Assembly: GCA_963921425.1 (NCBI GenBank)
Contig: OY992833.1
Coordinates: 4,218,501 to 4,282,500 of the forward strand
Source of the DNA: Dryas octopetala
Taxonomy: Eukaryota > Streptophyta > Magnoliopsida > Rosales > Rosaceae
DNA: 64,000 bases
Direction: 5' to 3'
In this document: positions 46,651 to 58,096 of the stretch, piece by piece
Numbering within the stretch: the stretch's first letter is position 1
Layout of the letters: each line of letters opens with the position of its first letter
The notes under the pieces: generated by a model
The model's database searches: none
What the model was told of the DNA's origin: nothing
Seen by the model: the letters and a program-made list of their open reading frames with translations, nothing else
Translations under genes and position numbers: made by a program

Positions 46651-47773
46651 AACAAAGTCCGTGTAAAAGAGCACAAACACACACAAAGTTACATTTAAAT
46701 AAACTTCAGAGAAATTTCAAAAAGATACAAATATTCACTTATTTGGTCAAGTAAGAGAGTTTTGGAAGAAGGAAAATCCACTAACTTTTTGTATCTTGAC
46801 CAAATATTATTGGGTCTATGGATTTTTTTCATTGTTGGGTTTCTCATTTGTAGATAAGTGAATATTTTTATCTTTTTGAAATTTCTGTAAATGATCATTA
46901 CTACAAAGTCTGTGCACAAATCATGTTTGGTCTATTTATCCAAATCTATATATGTGCAAGTGAACTAAAATAACTATATATACTGGACCTAAAAAAAATT
47001 ATATAATCTTATCACCTTTCAAAATTTTTACTGATTAAAAAATGCAAGAGATGTAAATGAAGAAGTTGTGAAAAAATGACAATCACCTACTAGAGTTTAA
47101 AGCATATATGGAACAAATTATTGTAACTGGAGTTCAATTTTTCCTTCTATCTAATTGTAAGTTCATAAGTTTTCATTTTCCTTCTACATGAATCCTCAAA
47201 GGAAACGCTACAATAATTATTAATTTGATCCAATACCTAGTCTAAACATATAAACCTATAAGCCTACACAATTAAGAGTGACAAACAAATTTATATTCAT
47301 GTATAATCTATTCCAAAAGAAAAGCACCTTCAACATAAATGAGAATTATAAATACATTATGACAGGAGAAGATAAAACACAAATTTTATTAGACCTTGGT
47401 CGTTGTCCTATCAAAGCATGCATCATTTGGTACAATAAACACATACCAATTGATTGTGAATTTTTTGACTACAGGTTGTTGAAAGACCAGCTACAATAAC
47501 TTTAGCATCAACCTCATCCTATAAAGCAACCATGGTAAAATGAGTAAAGCAGTTAGACATATCATATAGGCATATATACATGCAAACATAAGGATAGTGG
47601 ACCTGTCTGAAATCCATTAAAGGATAGATCAAACATATCATATAGACATATCAATATCCATATATAACTGCAGGGAAGAAATAAAATCAATCATGTTTTG
47701 GATCAAAATCTTATCATGTACAACAATTTCATATGTGCAAACATATTATAAAGACTGTTATAACATTGAACCT

Positions 47774-47928
47774 GTCTGAAATCCACTAGAGGATAGATTA
47801 TTTGCTGACGCAAGAAAATTTCTAGCTGCAGCATTCACAAGTATGTCAGCCTACCAAAATCCTGGAAAGTTGATTTCACCACTCTTTTTGCATCTTTCTT
47901 CGGAACATCCCCCTCAAAGCCAACAACC
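47774..47928 (-). pseudogene. Captured peroxisomal 2,4-dienoyl-CoA reductase fragment
   Basis: After a TTTCAG acceptor on the minus strand the frame reads VVGFEGDVPKKDAKRVV then STFQDFGRL. After one missing base it continues as DILVNAAARNFLASANNLSS. This matches the SDR-family peroxisomal 2,4-dienoyl-CoA reductase around the NAAA motif of the Rossmann fold (family consensus ILVNAAAGNFL). The intact enzyme reduces dienoyl-CoA in fatty-acid beta-oxidation. Only about 52 residues remain, with a 1-base deletion near 47847. A short repeat of its end (CCTGTCTGAAATCCA) occurs again near 47602. Confidence 0.8.
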
Positions 47929-48076
47929 TGAAACAAAGGAAACAAAAAAAGATAGAAAAACATAATATCTTGAGCTATATATATATATAAATTTAGTAAG
48001 CCAATATCAAACATGTTTAGAGTAGAAAGAAAAAGTCATATATATGCTAATCTAATAGAATACGTCAAAAATATTC

Positions 48077-48116
<40 letters not shown>

Positions 48117-48342
48117 GATCATAAACTAACAGTTGTTACATACAACTTGTTTACTGCATTTCCAAAAATCAAACCAATGCCAAAAAAGATAGAACATGTA
48201 AAGCATTTTACCTTCCAGCCTCCAGTATATAAATAATATATTTCATCCTTTGAGAACTGGACTTGAGAGAAAAATTCTTTAGGTCATATATGGAGTTATG
48301 ATCAAGGCCGGTCAAATGAAGGAAAAAGGAATGCTGACTTAC

Positions 48343-48480
48343 ATGTGTAATCCCACATTCATGTCCATGTAATACATATAAGAATTTCATATTGTATTCT
48401 CTATATATTGCAGTAGTCTTGCTGTAAGAAACTATAGCTAGCATTCCAATATGGGTTGGACAAAAGGTCATTGCAGACAT
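48343..48480 (-). pseudogene. Exon-like fragment, possibly WD40-repeat protein
   Basis: The minus-strand frame from 48480 reads MSAMTFCPTHIGMLAIVSY, then IYREYNMKFLYVLHGHECGI, then a donor-like GTAAGT. The spacing of a hydrophobic strand, an IY-like strand and GHExGxTHV resembles one WD40 repeat, but a single degenerate repeat is weak evidence. Confidence 0.35.
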
Positions 48481-48810
48481 TATTTATACCTGTTCACAAT
48501 AAACATGATGAGGGATGTGCACTTGTAGTATTTCTTTTATTATATCATCAAAGCAGCTATTTAGAGAGCTAAACTAACAACATGTACCAATATGGTCTTC
48601 TTTATTTCCTTGAAGTGTCGAATATTGTTCAATAACCTTGTGAAGATATGCAAACATGTTTTTTTCTAGAGAGAAGTTCTAATTGAAGAAATAGAAACAA
48701 AAAGCAAAAAGAAAAAACATAATAATTAAAGAAAACCCCAAATTACAAACCCTAACACTAATTTTCAATAAATCTGAGGAAATACATATAGAGAGAAAGG
48801 GGGAGAAGGA

Positions 48811-48850
<40 letters not shown>

Positions 48851-49219
48851 ACCTTCAACCAACAACGAGCTTGGCTCTTCTCCAACTGGAACTCGACCGA
48901 CAACGTCCACAATGATCCTTGAATTTATCTTCTCCAACAACGAGCTTGGCTCTTCTCGTCGTTGGGCGTGATATTTCTGGATCTGGGTTTGAGCGACCCA
49001 AAGTGGCGGCCGTCGTTCGACCCAACCTCGACCACGATTCGAGTAATGCTGATGATGTCGCCAGCGGTGGAGAGAAAAGGGGAGAACTGATTTTGGGTTT
49101 TGATGAGATCGAGAGAGAGATAGAAAGGTGCGATGAGAGCTATTTTGGTCTTCCAGATCTGATAAGATCTCATCCAGATCTTGTATAGATCCTTCTATGA
49201 GATCTAAAACTGGAGAGAG

Positions 49220-49273
<54 letters not shown>

Positions 49274-49660
49274 AGTTGAGGTGAGATGGAGCTGGTGAGA
49301 AGAACCATGGCAGCTCGGTGAAGTCAGAGGGATGTGTGTGTCTAAAGGGCTTTGACCTTCTCTGACTTAAGGCGCGATATGAATGTTTCATTAATTCATT
49401 AACGCGCGCGCCTCTAGTTTTTCCCAAATACGAACACCCGCAAATTCTTTATTTTTGTGTAACTTGTCCAACACAACGGTTTTTGTCTAATACTATTGTA
49501 TTTAATAATTTAGAAAAATTCATAAGACCAAATACAATTGGATATTATACCTTAATATAACGGTTTTTTAAAAACCGTTGTGTGATAAATTAAGATAACG
49601 GAAAAAATACAAACCGTTATCTATTGACCGTTGTCTATTTACATTATTGTAGTAGTGTGA

Positions 49661-50988
49661 GTAGTGGTGTACGTGCAAATACTAAATCAAGATTTTGATT
49701 GTAGTGTCTCATTTATTCGAATCTGAGCTCACTAAACTTGCGTCTTACTTGAAAAGTTGCTACATGAATAAAGTTTCATTAAGTTTTAGTAGCACTTTTG
49801 TAAATATTTATTTAGTGGTGTTTGTTGTTATGTTGTTGGAAAATATTCCAAATTTGCGTCTGCCTACCAGAATAAAAGTAAAAAACAACATGAAATGTCA
49901 ACTACCACCCACAAAATTTAACTGTGGAAATAATAGATTTACTAGATTCCGGTCACAATAATACACCTGAAGGGGCCCCTTTTTTCATGCTTTATGTTTG
50001 TGGATAAATCCACATGGATTCAGCACTAGTTACAAGCTAACACATGGCCTGACGGATCCCACATGGCACATTGACCTTTCAACAGTTGACTTGATCAAAC
50101 CAAACATCCACATCACCATGCCAATTCAGCACCATTGTTTGGTTCATACCATCCAAACCGAACCGATCTCGATCATCATCAAAATTCATCATTGACTCGA
50201 AGGATCATATTTTGAGGATGATCTGCTTGGCTCGGACCCACGTGTCGTTTCTATGACTTGATCTCCCAAGGGTGACCACTTCACACTTGAGAGGATTTAC
50301 AAAATCACATGATCAGCTCGAATCGGATCGTTGATCGAACCAATGATCCGACCACTCTGATGTTACGTACTTGCGATTAGATGTCAGTACTTGTATGTTT
50401 AGTTCAGCTCGGTTTAATTACTCCACCTCTGTTCTAGAAACTCTGGCTAGTATGAACCGCCACACTCAAGTGTGCTTGATGTGACATGTCATAAAGCTTG
50501 ACAACCTAGTCCCAGCCCTGAATATTAGGGCATTTCACTCTACCAAGTCATGCTTGCATTTAATGCAAAGGTGTTTAGTACCTGTGCATGCTACTGTTCC
50601 GAACTAGTGACGTGGCCTCTTCTCCAACGCTCATTATCATGCAGATAACTTAGTCCTTACCTCTTCTTTACGTATCTAAGCCACCTTATATGCACAAAAA
50701 AGGGGATGACAAAAACCTTAAACACTACACACAAACACTGGAGAATAACCTATAAGATCTTGCCTTGTTCTTCCATATTCTCCAAAAGTTCATCATTTGT
50801 TCTTGTTTATTTAACCTTGTTCTTGCTCGAACACCTTCAACTATACCCCACTGACTTAATCATTGGAGAGTAGTTGGCTAGCATCATATCGGTGTTACTT
50901 CCTTTGATCTTTGTTCATGTAGGAAGATCCTATCAAAGCCTATTAGCAGCTCATCAAGTTTTATTCATCACAAGTTACATTCATTTAA
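49661..50988. other. LTR-like remnant and intergenic DNA
   Basis: No gene seen. From about 49960 composition becomes more GC-rich. Phrases such as ACTTAATCATTGGAGAGT, TGTTCATGTAGGAAGATCC and, beyond the nested MITE, GGATTTTTGCGTCAACA near 51650 resemble the 3' part of LTRs of plant gypsy (Tat-like) or TRIM elements. The other boundary and a partner LTR were not found, so this could be a solo LTR. Confidence 0.35.
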
Positions 50989-51610
50989 GGGAAAAATTTA
51001 CAAACAAGACACATACTTTGATGGTTGTTTCATTTCAAGACATTAATTTTGATTCGTGTTAATGAAGGACACATACTTTTATTTTGTGGCAATTAAGGAC
51101 CCTGTTTTATCTCAACTTTAGCCCAACATTGAACCCATCAAAACTCCACCAAATCTAGCAAACTTATACTTGGTTTAAAGCTATGCATCTTCTCTTTACA
51201 ACCGTATAAAGATCACTCAAATCGGACATGTACAACTCCAGATAATTGACTCAAAAGTCAAGTACCCGAAAATGTCCAATCGGACCTTTGGGAAAATATT
51301 TGAAAAATCGGACAGTTTTGGGTACCCTACTTTGGGGTCGATTATCTGGAGTTGTAGAGATCCGATATAAGTGATCTTTTTATGGTTGTAAAGAGAAGAT
51401 GCATATCTTTAAACCCAATATAATTTTTCTGAATTTGGTGGAGTTTTGATAGGTCCACCATCGGGCCAAAGTTGAGATAAAAATTAAAAAAAAACATGGT
51501 CCTTAATTGACACAAAATAAAAGTATGTGTCCTTCATTAACACAAATCAAAATTAATGTTTTAAAATGAAACAACCATTAAAGTATGTGTCCTGTTTGTA
51601 AATTTTTCTC
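50989..51610. mobile_element. Mutator-like MITE, 622 bp
   Basis: Termini GGGAAAAATTTACAAACAAG and its inverse, with perfect 9-bp target duplication TTCATTTAA (50980-50988 and 51611-51619). The arms pair along most of the length, including CAACTCCAGATAAT and ATTATCTGGAGTTG near the centre, so the whole element is a foldback. Termini resemble those of the element at 7759-9439, suggesting one family. Confidence 0.92.
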
Positions 51611-51689
51611 TTCATTTAATCCATTTTAAGTTGTTGCATCATCAAGCGGATTTTTGCGTCAACACTTTGACTACTCAATTTGAATCTAG

Positions 51690-51915
51690 GGCGCTATGAA
51701 TTACTATAATTTTAAAAATCCACATTATAAATCATTCAAAAATCTACGTTATCGTTGTTCAATGTGGCTTTTAATTATCTTTGACAGAATTCATAACAGA
51801 TGAGCTATTTTGTAGCTTTCTATTAGTTAGTGAACCAATCTGAAACTTGTTTTTGTTCATTGACCAATCTGAAATACCCCTTATAGTTAGTGGGTGCATT
51901 TTGTAATTGAGCCAA
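51690..51915. mobile_element. Right-end fragment of a Mutator-like element
   Basis: Sequence ending GCATTTTGTAATTGAGCC at about 51914 matches, inverted, the terminus at 54447 and, in the same orientation, the right end at 59220-59350. The left end is missing. Confidence 0.5.
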
Positions 51916-52207
51916 ACATTCTTCTCTTTGTTTCAACCTTTTTCCTTCACACTACTACTTGTGCCATTTTATTCACCATTGGTTTGGTATATAGTTATAC
52001 GCTATAGCTACATCATAGTACCACTATACTACTATTGCAAAACCACTTTTGCTCCAATGGTTCAATGCTACAGTGGATGTTATTTTGAATATGCAGCACC
52101 TATATATCAAAGGTAAAGATCTTTGAGAACTTTTATTTAATAACCTCCTTTTAAATACCAACTAAACTTTTTTGATTCGGCCCTTCTCTCCAAAACTTAC
52201 TTTTATG

Positions 52208-53007
52208 TAGGGGTGGCCACCGGACGGGCTAGGGGGGGACGGGACTAACCTCGTCCCGTTCCCATCTCATGCTTTTGATTCGAGATCCGTACGGGACGGG
52301 GGTGGGCGTTTTGGACCTCTGGTACCATCTCGTCCCGGACCAAACCAATTCGCTACGGGTTTGGTACCAACCCGATCCCAGATAAAAAAAAGAAAAGAAG
52401 AAAAATAGGTGGCTGGGTGGCTGGGAAAGTGGCCGAACGGCGAGGTGGGTGACTGGGCTGGGTCGCACGTGGGCTGGAAGTGGTTGTGTGGCTCGAGTTT
52501 AAGGTGGCTGGCTAGGTGCTGGTCACGAGAAAGAGATGGAGGAAGTGAGAAAGAAGATAGAAGAAAATAAAGTGAGGGCTGGGAAGAAAGTGAGGGGACA
52601 TGAGAGAAGAAAAGAAAGTGAGGGCACGAGTTGGAGAGAAAAAGAAGGGAGAAGGAAGGGAGAAAGGAGAAGAAGGAAGAGAGAAGGAAGAAAAAGAAAG
52701 AGAGAAGGAAAGAAAAAGGAAGCCATGGGTTAGGGAGAGAGAGAGAAAGTTTTAAAATTTTAAATAATAATTAAATGGTTGGAGAGAAAAAAAAAAAGGT
52801 TTTGAAATTCAAAATAATAAATAAAATATAATTCGGGACAGTACGTGACGAGATGGTTTTCAAACATCAGAACCGTTTCTGTCCCATTTAGGAACGGGAC
52901 GGGACGGGACAGGATCGGGACGAGATGAAGGAACAAAATTTTGGGACGGGATTGAACGGGACGAAATAGGATGGTTTCGGTATTTCCGGTATTAATGCCC
53001 ACTCCTA
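52208..53007. mobile_element. hAT-type non-autonomous element, 800 bp
   Basis: Termini TAGGGGTGGCC and TGCCCACTCCTA, with perfect 8-bp target duplication CTTTTATG (52200-52207 and 53008-53015). Both ends are rich in GGGACGGGA/TCCCGTCC. The interior has GA-rich low-complexity DNA (52530-52750) and no transposase. Confidence 0.9.
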
Positions 53008-53015
53008 CTTTTATG

Positions 53016-54237
53016 ACCTTTTTTAGTGTGAAAGGACAATTATATTTTCATATACATACCAAAATTCATATATTTTTTTCTCACTTTTTATCCTTCTCTC
53101 CTTTTGCAACATTATAAATTAATAGATATACAAAAAATGATCAAAATAGAAAAACTAGAATCTCTCAATGGAGATCCTCTTTTATCTAATATCCTGATCT
53201 ACAGCAGAGTAGGAGCAAGCCACGAATATAAAAGATATGTAAATCCCATAACTGCAGTTCGTTGCCGCAATGATCTTCTCTATTTGTGATTTAAATCCCA
53301 ACTAAAGTGTTTGTCCAAAATATTTTCATCCCAGACCAGCTGATTTTTCATGTAATGGGCATTCCTTCTGTTTATGAACACAAATTTCCCAGTCCATGAT
53401 CAAAATACATAACCCTTTTTCTTCTCTTTTCTCCCTCCTCACTTCCATATCTTTTTTTTTTCTTCTCGTTTCTCTCGCCTCCCACCATTTTCTCTCTTTC
53501 TTCTCCGTTCTCTCTCGAGTTTGTTGGGAAATTGGGGGATGATTAAAATCAAAACTCAAACATCAAATCTAATGCCACAAAGGATTTGGAACAAGTTGTT
53601 TTAGACCAAAAAAGCAAATCCCTTTTGCAAAGGAATGGATCTGTATAATTAGGTTTTTGTGGGTTTGGGTATTTTATTGTGAGAACTTTTGTTAAAGGGA
53701 ATGACAGGAGGATCCAAGAAAGATAGAAATTTATTTCTTATGTGTTTGGTTGGTAGTGTTGTGTTGGATGAAAGTTGATTTACTTTTCGGTTTCCTAATT
53801 TCTATGTCTTCCTTTGAAGAAGAACCAGAAACATGATGGTGCTATAGCACATGGTAGAATTTGCATGTGGTCGACACTTGGTGAAATTTGTGGTCGACAC
53901 AAATCAACTTGTGGCAACCATGTGGCGACCACAAATTCGACCAAAAAAAGTGCAGGAAGAAGGTGCAGCAACTTGTCGAATTTTTGGTCGATGATGGACT
54001 GTGGCGACATTTTATATAAAGGGGTATTTTGGGATTTCTAATGTAAAAGGGTCATTATTGTTATTTTTGGGGCTAGGGGGTCAAAAAAGTTAAGGAGTAT
54101 TTAAAAGGGTTATTGAATAAAATTTCTCAAGATCTTTGGTACCAATTAACTACCAAGATACCGTCTAGACTTGATTCTCTCTAGGGGTAATAAGGTCCTT
54201 CTCTGGTACCAACTTTCTTGTTCGATCTGACCCCATT

Positions 54238-54294
<57 letters not shown>

Positions 54295-54440
54295 AAGCTG
54301 AAAATGCCTTTGCATGAAAATTGGAAACAAAACTATCTCTAAGAGTGGCCAAAAAAAAAAAACAATATCTCTAAGAACAAGAAAACAACAATATCTCTTG
54401 GGTGCTCCACTTGCTTAATTGAAATTTTGTCCTTCCATCA
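53016..54440. other. Intergenic, no gene recognised
   Basis: Contains a CT-rich stretch (53410-53520), repeated GTGGTCGAC/GTCGACCAC-type motifs at 53870-54000 that suggest a transposon subterminal region, and a (GA)n run at 54239-54286. No terminal repeats or proteins identified. Confidence 0.5.
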
Positions 54441-55894
54441 ATTTTTCTTGGTTCAATTACAAAATGCACCCACAAACTATAATGGGTATTTCATATGGGA
54501 CCATGAACAAAAAAGTGTTTCAGATTAGTTCACTAACTAATAGAGAGCTACAAAATAGCACATTTGTTATAAATTATGTCAAAAAAGATAATTAAATGTC
54601 ACTTTGAACAACGATCACGTGGATTTTTTGAATGATGTGGACACCAAATTTGCTCCACATGGATTAATAATGTCACATTGATAAAAAAATTTAAAAAAAA
54701 AACTAACAAAACTTGTAAACCTGTAAAAATAAAATTAAATATGACATCATTAATCCATATGATTTAAATTTGGTGTCCACATCAATCAAAAAATCCACAT
54801 CAGCACTATCTACACTGGCATTTAACGCCCTTATGAGTGTTTTCAATAGCACGCTTCAGGCGCTCTTCAAGGTGCGAGTTATGGCGAGGAGGTGGCCAAT
54901 TGCACACGACGTCGATGGACTGTATAAAAGGACTGAAAGGTGACTGCAAAGGGCAGAAAGCGTACACCTTGCGACGGCAAGGCGAGGATAGCGTTAATGA
55001 CGAAGCTATGCAAGAATGTTTTTTCAAAAACTCTAAGTCCCAAAACGACGTCGTTTGGGCTGAGAGTTTAATTAACACCTTCAGTACTGCTTCCCCTTTC
55101 AGAATCACGTGTTCTCTGACTTCTCTCAACTCTCAACCCTCAACCCTCATCTTTGTGAGTGTTCTCTCATTCTCGGCGACTGGGTATTATCTCATCACGG
55201 CGGCTAGGTGGTCTGGGCGCGCGGCTGGGTGGACTCTCGAATCGATCTCTCGTTCTGTCATCTCTGGGTCTCATCTCTCTCTGCGTAGCTAGGAGCCCAT
55301 TCCTCTCTGGAGAGTCAAGTCTCGATCTCTCATTCTCGGCAGCAAAAGCCCATTCATCTCTCCTCTATATGTTTGTTTCTAATTTTCTGAGTTTCTTCTC
55401 ATATGTAATTATGTGAATATGTGAATATATGAGTTTCTGAATATGTTTGTTTATGCACAGTGCACCTATGTGATTATGTGAATATTGGAAATTTTTGTGA
55501 ATAATGAATATTGAGATTTTGATTGTGTGAGTATTGATATGTAATATGGATGATTTTTATTTATGAATGACAATTAATGTTATTTTTTAGCTATATAATA
55601 TTTTGGCATAAGTTCAATATAGACCTTTAACTATATAGGTCATTTCAAGTAGATCCATAAACAAAAAAATATTTCAAATGTGAACACAAATTAATAACTA
55701 AATTGAAATGTACACATCCGGCAGTTAAGTTTCTACATTCCCTTTGCTGACTGTATTTTTTTAATGACATGGATGCCAAAATTTCAACACATATATTAAT
55801 ATTGCCATGTGGATAATAAAATCATTAAAAAATTATAAATAAATATTTAAAATATTAAAACAGAAAAATAAACAAATTAAACAAATTTTTAAAA

Positions 55895-56082
55895 CAGTAG
55901 TGTTAGATATACCACATTTTTATACTATAATTTTATACCATCTTATGTGGCAACTTACATGGCATTCATATATTGGATACTAAAAAATAAAAATAAAAAC
56001 TCAAAAAGGAAAAGAAAAATTATGTCCAATAAAGTAATAACATATGAGATGGTATAAAAATGTGGTAAGTATAGCATTATTC
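55895..56082. mobile_element. MITE, 188 bp, 9-bp target duplication
   Basis: Inverted ends with ACCACATTTTTATAC and GTATAAAAATGTGGT; perfect duplication TTTTTAAAA (55886-55894 and 56083-56091). Same family as 57872-58066, in opposite orientation. Confidence 0.9.
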
Positions 56083-56149
56083 TTTTTAAAAACTAAAAAA
56101 TTATCACATTTCCATATTCCCAGCAGCCCCAACCCACTTTTCTTCATCC

Positions 56150-56910
56150 TCCTCCTCCTTCACCCACCACCCTGTGCAGATCCAACGGGCACTTGTAAAA
56201 TGATGCCTAAGAACGATCGCTGGCATCTTTACTTATCCATATTGTCCAAGATGCTAGTTTGTTGCTTCACCCAACCATGGAAGCCTCACATTTAGACTTT
56301 AGACCCAACCTCTCTGTCAGACCTTTCAGTAAATACCTACAGGTCCAACCAATAAACCATAGCTCTTACTTCCACCAAAGCCTTATACCCCTGAAAACCC
56401 CATCAAGTTCTTGTCTTTCACAGAGCCCAATCTCACCATCATTTTGTTACCTCCGCTCAAATGCTCATACTCCAACACCTCAAGCCCAGAATCTTAAACC
56501 CCATTTCTAAAACACCTCAAAAACCTCTCCTTTGATTCGTTGAAAGCTACCCTTTTTAAAGTAACCCCCTTTGATGTCATCGAGTGGTCTATGATCTTAT
56601 CCATTGCAATTGCAGCCACAAAATGGACTGTCAAATTTGCGCCCAATTGTTTTTAAGGCTTGGGGCAACTATGGAAATCTATGGCTTATGCTCAGAATGC
56701 ACTCCAGAAACCCAACCAAAGGCAAATTTCACTTACCCAAAAATTGTGGCTTCTCTTGTATCAACCAACCCGCTTGCAAACGGCTCACCTAAACAAAGAT
56801 CCTCCAACATCCACAAGTTACCAATACGAACAGATTTCCCACCGAGCAGCAACGGCGGCACGGGTCCGAAATCAAGCCCATTGTTTCAAAGTTCTTGTTT
56901 TTCTTAAGTT
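56150..56910 (+). pseudogene. Captured host gene fragment, possibly encoding a plastid-targeted protein
   Basis: From an ATG at 56277 a frame reads MEASHLDFRPNLSVRPFSK, then a Ser/Pro-rich stretch like a chloroplast transit peptide. Frameshifts follow, then another frame reads FDSLKATLFKVTPFDVIEWS and continues as ILSIAIAATKWTV (to about 56640). A second segment from about 56655 reads GNYGNLWLMLRMHS in one frame and may come from a different exon or gene. The family is not securely recognised. Exon-like coding bias inside a transposon lacking transposase suggests gene capture. Confidence 0.4.
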
Positions 56911-57079
56911 TGTGGGTTTGCTTTGGTAATTGATTGAATTGATAATTGGGTTTCCTTCAATTTTCAGTTGGGTGGGTGAAGGAGGAGGCCGGAGGTGATG
57001 GATTTATTTTTGCTTTTGCTTTTTGGATATGGAGGAATAAGATGAAGAAGAAGAGGTGATGGGGGTGGTCTGCACAGGA

Positions 57080-57124
57080 AAGAAGAAGAAGAAGAAGAAG
57101 AAGAAGAAGAAGAAGAAGAAGAAG
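57080..57124 (+). repeat. (AAG)n microsatellite
   Basis: About 15 uninterrupted AAG units within the candidate Pack-MULE. Confidence 0.95.
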
Positions 57125-57241
57125 CAAGGTGTGGGTGGGTGACGCAAGAGGAGGAGGAAGAAGAATAAATGGATAGTGGGGCTGTTGGATATTTTGCTGG
57201 AAGAAGAAGACGATGGAGAGTTGGGTTTGAGTTTTTTTTAT

Positions 57242-57637
57242 GGGATTAATGTCATTTTACTCCCTAGACTATTACACATGTATCAGTTTGCTCCTCAGAC
57301 TTCTAATTTAGAAAATTAAGGACCCTGACTTTTTTCAATTTTGTCAATTAAGATTATTTCGTTAATTTATACATTTTTTATCTAAAATGTCGAGATGATG
57401 AACTAGAATTTAGCGAGAAATAAAAGAGGAAAAATGATGCATAAAGAAAAAATGATAAGATCTAAATAGAATGGACCATTTTGCTCTCAAAAATTTGGAT
57501 AAAAAATATGTAAATTGACGGAAGAACCTCAATTGGCAAAATTGAAAAAGTCAGAGTCCTTAATTTTCCAAATTAGAAGTGTAGGGAGCAAACTGATACA
57601 AGTGTAATAGTCTGGGGAGAAAAATGGTATTAATCCC
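57242..57637. mobile_element. Mutator-like MITE, 396 bp
   Basis: Inverted termini GGGATTAATGTCATTTTACT and the inverse of GGGATTAATACCATTTTTCT, with perfect 9-bp duplication TTTTTTTAT (57233-57241 and 57638-57646). The arms are about 130 bp. Confidence 0.88.
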
Positions 57638-57871
57638 TTTTTTTATTTTGGTGAGTTATTAACATTTTGAAGTATTTTTGTAATTTTTTATCATTTTGTA
57701 GTCCATATGTTAAAATTTTGGCATCCACGTCGTTAAAAAATATAGTCAGCAAACGGGTACATAGAAACTTAACTGACGGATGTTTATATTTCAATTTAGA
57801 TATTAATTTGTGTGCATATTTGAAATATTTTTTTCTTTATGGATCCATTTGAAATGGCTTATATAGTTAAA

Positions 57872-58066
57872 CAATAATGCTAATTGTCCCACATTTTTTT
57901 TTCCACATTTGTATCTCACCTGATGTGTTATTACTTTACTTTACTGGAAGGGTATTTCTTTTATCTTTTTAAGTTTTATTTTTTAATTTTTAGTGTCCAA
58001 TGTATAAATGTCATGTAAGATGGTATGAAATTATGGTATAAAAATGTGGTAAGTGTAGAATTACTG
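57872..58066. mobile_element. MITE, 195 bp, nested in a terminal inverted repeat
   Basis: Starts CAATAATGCTAAT and ends GTAGAATTACTG, with perfect 9-bp duplication ATAGTTAAA (57863-57871 and 58067-58075). It splits the right arm of the 55605-58096 element, so it is younger than it. Confidence 0.9.
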
Positions 58067-58096
58067 ATAGTTAAATGTCTATATTGAAATAATGTC

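Larger units (their letters stand above)
45492..49657. mobile_element. Non-autonomous CACTA element with captured gene fragments, 4166 bp
   Basis: Left end CACTACTACAAAAAACG and right end ATTATTGTAGTAGTG, with perfect target duplication TGA (45489-45491 and 49658-49660). Subterminal repeats built on ACAACGGTTTTAA and AAAACCGTTGT occur at 45525-46170 and 49475-49640. No transposase. The interior holds a 2,4-dienoyl-CoA reductase fragment and other exon-like pieces on the minus strand, a (CA)n(TA)n run at 48077-48115 and two (GA)n runs (48808-48846 and 49216-49270). Confidence 0.9.
55605..58096. mobile_element. Mutator-like element carrying gene fragments (candidate Pack-MULE), 2.49 kb
   Basis: Left end GGCATAAGTTCAATATAGAC and right end GTCTATATTGAAATAATGTC are inverted repeats of at least 150 bp (right arm interrupted by the MITE at 57872-58066). 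The termini resemble the element at 31618-32362. The flanking 9-mers TAATATTTT and TAAGTTTAT match only partly, so it is older. The interior contains host-gene-like sequence (56150-56900), three further MITEs and an (AAG)n run. Confidence 0.65.

Noticed and set aside
49170..49427. Minus-strand frame over the (GA)n run near the CACTA right end
   Set aside because: Dominated by a Ser-Leu repeat encoded by the microsatellite.
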